Part shown: positions 60,001 through 64,000 of the stretch, piece by piece | Position numbering within the stretch: position 1 is the first letter of the stretch | How the letters are laid out: the number at the start of each line of letters is the position of its first letter | Assembly: GCF_009017415.1 (NCBI RefSeq) | Contig: NC_092407.1 | Span: 5,022,001 to 5,086,000 of the forward strand | DNA length: 64,000 nucleotides | From: Aspergillus flavus | Taxonomy: Eukaryota; Ascomycota; Eurotiomycetes; Eurotiales; Aspergillaceae | Direction: 5' to 3' | Position numbers and translations under genes: made by a program | The notes under the pieces: model-generated | The model's database searches: none | Told to the model about the DNA's origin: nothing | Seen by the model: only the letters and a program-made list of their open reading frames with translations

Positions 60001-62190
60001 TTCTATCCGCCCCAGTGGAAATCCCGACGCATGCCGCGTGAAGCTTAAACGAGGCGCTGTTATCCTTGTTCCCAAGACAATTCCCTTTGTTTGGGGATCG
60101 TGTGCCGGTGAGTTGCCGAAGGGATGGACTCCAGCCAAGTACGGCATCCCTGAGAACCTAATTCATCAGGTCGACCCCGTCACGCTCTATACAATTTGCT
60201 GCGTGGCGGAGGCATTTTACAGTGCCGGTATAACTCACCCTCTTGAGGTCTTTCGACACATTCACCTCTCGGAACTAGGCAACTTTATCGGATCCTCCAT
60301 GGGTGGGCCGACGAAGACTCGTCAGCTCTACCGAGATGTCTACTTCGACCATGAGATTCCGTCGGATGTTCTGCAAGACACTTATCTCAACACACCTGCT
60401 GCCTGGGTTAATATGCTACTACTTGGCTGCACGGGGCCGATCAAAACTCCCGTCGGCGCATGTGCCACCGGGGTCGAGTCGATCGATTCCGGCTACGAGT
60501 CAATCATGGCGGGCAAGACAAAGATGTGTCTTGTGGGTGGCTACGACGATCTGCAGGAGGAGGCATCGTATGGTTTCGCACAACTTAAGGCCACGGTCAA
60601 CGTTGAAGAGGAGATCGCCTGCGGTCGACAGCCCTCGGAGATGTCGCGCCCCATGGCTGAGAGTCGTGCTGGCTTTGTCGAGGCGCATGGCTGCGGTGTA
60701 CAGCTGCTGTGTCGAGGTGACATCGCCCTGCAAATGGGTCTTCCTATCTATGCGGTCATTGCCAGCTCAGCCATGGCCGCCGACAAGATCGGTTCCTCGG
60801 TGCCAGCACCGGGCCAGGGCATTCTAAGCTTCTCCCGTGAGCGCGCTCGATCCAGTATGATATCCGTCACGTCGCGCCCGAGTAGCCGTAGCAGCACATC
60901 ATCTGAAGTCTCGGACAAATCATCACTGACCTCAATCACCTCAATCAGCAATCCCGCTCCTCGTGCACAACGCGCCCGATCCACCATTGATATAGCTCCG
61001 CTACGAGCAGCGCTTGCGACTTGGGGGCTGACTATCGACGACCTGGATGTGGCCTCATTGCACGGCACCTCGACGCGCGGTAACGATCTCAATGAGCCCG
61101 AGGTGATCGAGACGCAGATGCGCCATTTAGGTCGCACTCCTGGCCGCCCCCTATGGGCCATCTGCCAAAAGTCAGTGACGGGACACCCTAAAGCCCCAGC
61201 GGCCGCATGGATGCTCAATGGATGCCTGCAAGTACTGGACTCGGGGTTGGTGCCGGGCAACCGCAATCTTGACACGCTGGACGAGGCCCTGCGCAGCGCG
61301 TCTCATCTCTGCTTCCCTACGCGCACCGTGCAGCTACGTGAGGTCAAGGCATTCCTGCTGACCTCATTTGGCTTCGGACAGAAGGGGGGCCAAGTCGTCG
61401 GCGTTGCCCCCAAGTACTTCTTTGCGACGCTCCCCCGCTCCGAGGTCGAGGGCTACTATCGCAAGGTGAGGGTTCGAACCGAGGCGGGTGATCGCGCCTA
61501 CGCCGCGGCGGTCATGTCGCAGACGGTGGTGAAGATCCAGACGCAAAACCCGTACGACGAGCCGGATGCCCCCCGCATTTTTCTCGATCCCTTGGCACGT
61601 ATCTCCCAGGATCCGTCGACGGGCCAGTATCGGTTTCGTCCCGATGCCACTCCCGCCCTCGATGATGATGCTCTGCCACCTCCCGGCGAACCCACTGAGC
61701 TAGTGAAGGGCATCTCCTCCGCCTGGATCGAGGAGAAAGTGCGACCGCATATGTCTCCCGGCGGCACGGTGGGCGTGGACCTGGTTCCTCTCGCCTCCTT
61801 CGATGCATACAAGAATGCCATCTTTGTTGAGCGCAATTATACGGTAAGGGAGCGCGATTGGGCTGAAAAGAGTGCGGATGTGCGCGCGGCCTATGCCAGT
61901 CGGTGGTGTGCAAAAGAGGCGGTGTTCAAATGTCTCCAGACACATTCACAGGGCGCGGGGGCAGCCATGAAAGAGATTGAGATCGAGCATGGAGGTAACG
62001 GCGCACCGAAAGTCAAGGTATGCGATTCTTGATCAATTTAAATCCATGCATCACTGACAGACAACAGCTCTGGGGTGCTGCGCAAACAGCGGCGCGGCAA
62101 CGAGGATTGGAAGGAGTGCAACTGAGCATCAGCTATGGCGACGATGCGGTGATAGCGGTGGCGCTGGGGCTGATGTCTGGTGCTTCATAA
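57046..62190 (+). CDS. aflA: AflA (Fas-2), fatty acid synthase alpha subunit
   Basis: Three exons, 57046-57400, 57456-62017 and 62068-62190, give 1,679 residues. Domains in order: acyl carrier protein with the phosphopantetheine serine in GGRSSLQNE (about 121, split by intron 1), ketoreductase with TGAGQGSIGAG near 505, ketosynthase with the nucleophile cysteine in GACATG near 1120 and histidines in LHGTSTRGND and GHPKAP, and C-terminal phosphopantetheine transferase with GVDLVP near 1555 and WCAKEA near 1600. A Ser-rich stretch (about 1257-1285) interrupts the ketosynthase. With AflB it makes hexanoate for norsolorinic acid. It is convergent with aflD. Confidence 0.95.
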
Positions 62191-62855
62191 TGACTGGTCG
62201 TCGCCAGAATTTGAACCTGATGATATCCCATGAACCTCGTGTATTGTACAGAGTTTATAGTAGTAAAGATTGATGAACTCGTGCGTCCAATCTTCCAGGA
62301 ATCGATTCCATTAATTGGCTGCTAGTCAGATGATGGATAATCGGGATGAGCGAATTAACGCTCAGGCAACGTCGAAGTGGGGAGACGGTTAGAGAGGGCG
62401 GTGTGATTAGGTACTGCCGATTTATTGTCCTGAGGCTGATCTCCGCCGCCCGCGGCCTAGTGTGTCTATAGTTGAGCAGCGGAGTGTTTTCACCTTCTCC
62501 ATTCTGATTGGTTGGATGGTTTGTCCATCGATCTGGCTTTTCATTGGTTTTCAATTCATCCAGCACATTATTGGCCGCTGGCCCGCTTACTAACTAGATA
62601 GTGGAATTGAAGGTCATGTGATTACATTCCTGCGCACGTTCTTTGGCAGGTCCTTGGGCTGGCACTAACTACGGAGTACTTTAGTAAACCCCTCGGGAGC
62701 GGAGATGAAAGCCAGAGGCACAGCTCAACCCCATGGCTTTGAATTAGCATGCACTAAATCTCGAATTCAGGAAACTGGTATATTCTTACGATCGCGGAAA
62801 TGTATTTTCAACGTTGCAGACTTTCGTGTACTAGTCGAATAGAATCTCCTCTGTG

Positions 62856-62887
<32 letters not shown>

Positions 62888-63500
62888 TTTGTATCTCTCG
62901 ATCATCTGAGATCGACGCTCTTACCGAAAAAAATATATATTTCAACTCTACCGTGGTGTAGTACAGGACACGGGGTTCAACCCTTCGCGATGAGAAAAAC
63001 TGCTAGGTTAGGGAACTATTCTCCATGATGCAAATAAAGGCACCACAAAGGTCCGTATTCCTCTCACCTAAGTTCTCTTAGTCTAGTCATATCATCTTTG
63101 AGCATGCACCTGTGGTTCTTTTGCGGGTGCCACGGAAGATCAATGGGGGTGGTGTTGGCGGCCAGTTTATTCAGGCACCAATGTTTATCGCCTCTTTCGG
63201 CTTTCCGCTGGCCTTGACGCGTTCGCTCTTCCCGGTTCGATTTCATCGCCCTTTCTACGCACATCGATATTTCCATCAGGGGTCCATGAAAACGAACGTT
63301 AGGTTTCAATTTGGTTTTATCTTGTGAGAGCCTAAACAGACGGAACGGAAAGGACCGAAAAGGTCATACACGAACTGATCGAGCGAAAGCCGCCGCGACA
63401 CGAACCCAGGACCTCACCGCGCCTTTCTGGACCAGCTCCACGCCAGCACGTTTCTGCTCGTCTCAGAAACATATGACTGCGCTTCGTCGTTACTAGCGTC
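62191..63500. other. 3'-3' gap aflA / aflD
   Basis: About 1.3 kb between convergent 3' ends. Only short frames with no family character are present. It contains a TAC microsatellite at 62856-62887. A tRNA-like GGTTCG patch near 63,400 did not fold into a full tRNA. Confidence 0.45.
62856..62887. repeat. (TAC)n microsatellite
   Basis: About ten uninterrupted TAC/CTA triplets (32 bp) in the non-coding gap between aflA and aflD. Confidence 0.95.
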
Positions 63501-64000
63501 CTACCAGGGGAGTTGAGATCCATCCGTGTGGATAACGAAGTGCCCCGATGTAGTCTCCTTAGTCGCTTCATCAATCTACCACCCTAACGTTAGCCCACGT
63601 CGCTCCCTGCGCGCGCAAGGAAGAAGGCAATGATCATACCCGAGCACAGATGCCTGCCACACTGTCTGCGACAGTTGTTGGGGCCTGCGGACGGCCCATC
63701 AGCCGCGCTCCTTGGTCGCCCATATCAGTCTGCACATGTCTAGCATGTTTCGGTCAGCGACTATACGTTGCGACAAGAACCCTCGGACTGTGATTACCCT
63801 GGATCGATGATGAAGGCCGTGAGCCATTTGTTCTCAAAGTGGAACTTGCGCACCATGTAGTTGGCCGCCAGCTTCGACACTCCGTACGCCGTCAGTGGGG
63901 CCCGCGCATAGTCGTGCATGTTGGTGATGGTGCTGATCGGGGCGCCGATCAAGACAAACTTGGCCTGTTGCTTGGACTGCTGCAGCATCAGGCGGGTTGC
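63501..64000 (-). CDS. aflD: AflD (Nor-1), norsolorinic acid ketoreductase, C-terminal part
   Basis: Three exons are visible on the minus strand: 64000-63799 (continuing beyond the right edge), 63739-63640 and 63575-63501, ending GSQLPW. The first contains the short-chain dehydrogenase Tyr/Lys pair in YGVSKLAANYM; the N-terminal nucleotide site lies outside the window. The acceptor ending at 63740 (CTAG) is the one that keeps frame and gives DPGHVQTDMG. The enzyme reduces the side-chain ketone of norsolorinic acid to averantin, the first committed step after the polyketide synthase. It is convergent with aflA. Product and family are clear. Confidence 0.93.

Noticed and set aside
63380..63470. 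Possible tRNA on the minus strand (a GGTTCG loop is present)
   Set aside because: No matching acceptor, D and anticodon stems could be formed around it.

Overview
The window is genomic DNA from a filamentous ascomycete. Genes carry short (46-79 bp) GT-AG introns, alternate strands and have their own promoters. Gene content and order match the aflatoxin biosynthesis cluster of Aspergillus section Flavi together with the sugar-utilisation cluster that adjoins it. I cannot name the species from sequence alone. The pksA, hypC, aflT, cypA and norB end of the cluster lies beyond the right edge.

Layout, left to right. (1) About 1-8,650: a truncated MFS sugar transporter, an ApaH/PPN2-like phosphatase, and the sugar cluster (Zn2Cys6 regulator sugR, GH13 alpha-glucosidase glcA). 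(2) 8,651-12,096: hexose transporter hxtA and nadA, an old-yellow-enzyme gene that carries two frameshifts. (3) 12,561-24,582: aflY (hypA), aflX (ordB), aflW (moxY), aflV (cypX), aflK (vbs), aflQ (ordA). (4) 25,829-35,484: a run of plus-strand genes: aflP (omtA), aflO (omtB), aflI (avfA), aflLa (hypB), aflL (verB), aflG (avnA). (5) 35,713-45,148: aflNa (hypD), aflN (verA), aflMa (hypE), aflM (ver-1), aflE (norA), aflJ (estA), an unnamed four-exon Dabb gene, and aflH (adhA). (6) 45,716-49,240: the regulators aflS and aflR, divergently transcribed. (7) 50,510-64,000: the dedicated fatty acid synthase pair aflB/aflA, divergently transcribed, and the 3' part of aflD (nor-1).

How the genes work together. 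AflA/AflB make the hexanoyl starter for a polyketide synthase outside the window. AflD, and perhaps AflE, reduce norsolorinic acid; AflG and AflH lead to averufin. AflV/AflI and AflW give versiconal hemiacetal acetate, AflJ removes the acetyl group and AflK closes the bisfuran. AflL desaturates it. AflM, AflN, AflX and AflY convert versicolorin A to demethylsterigmatocystin. AflO and AflP methylate, and AflQ with small accessory proteins makes the final product. AflR-type sites (TCGSWNNSCGR) lie upstream of most afl genes and stop at the aflY/nadA boundary.

Most notable: a small Dabb-fold gene (43,611-44,091) between estA and adhA that has intact splicing, shares a divergent promoter with estA containing two adjacent AflR-type sites, and is not among the cluster genes I know by name. 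Also notable are the broken nadA, an unresolved hydrophobic C-terminal tail next to aflW, and a 12-bp tandem repeat that forms CGG-N8-CCG pairs in the glcA/hxtA promoter.
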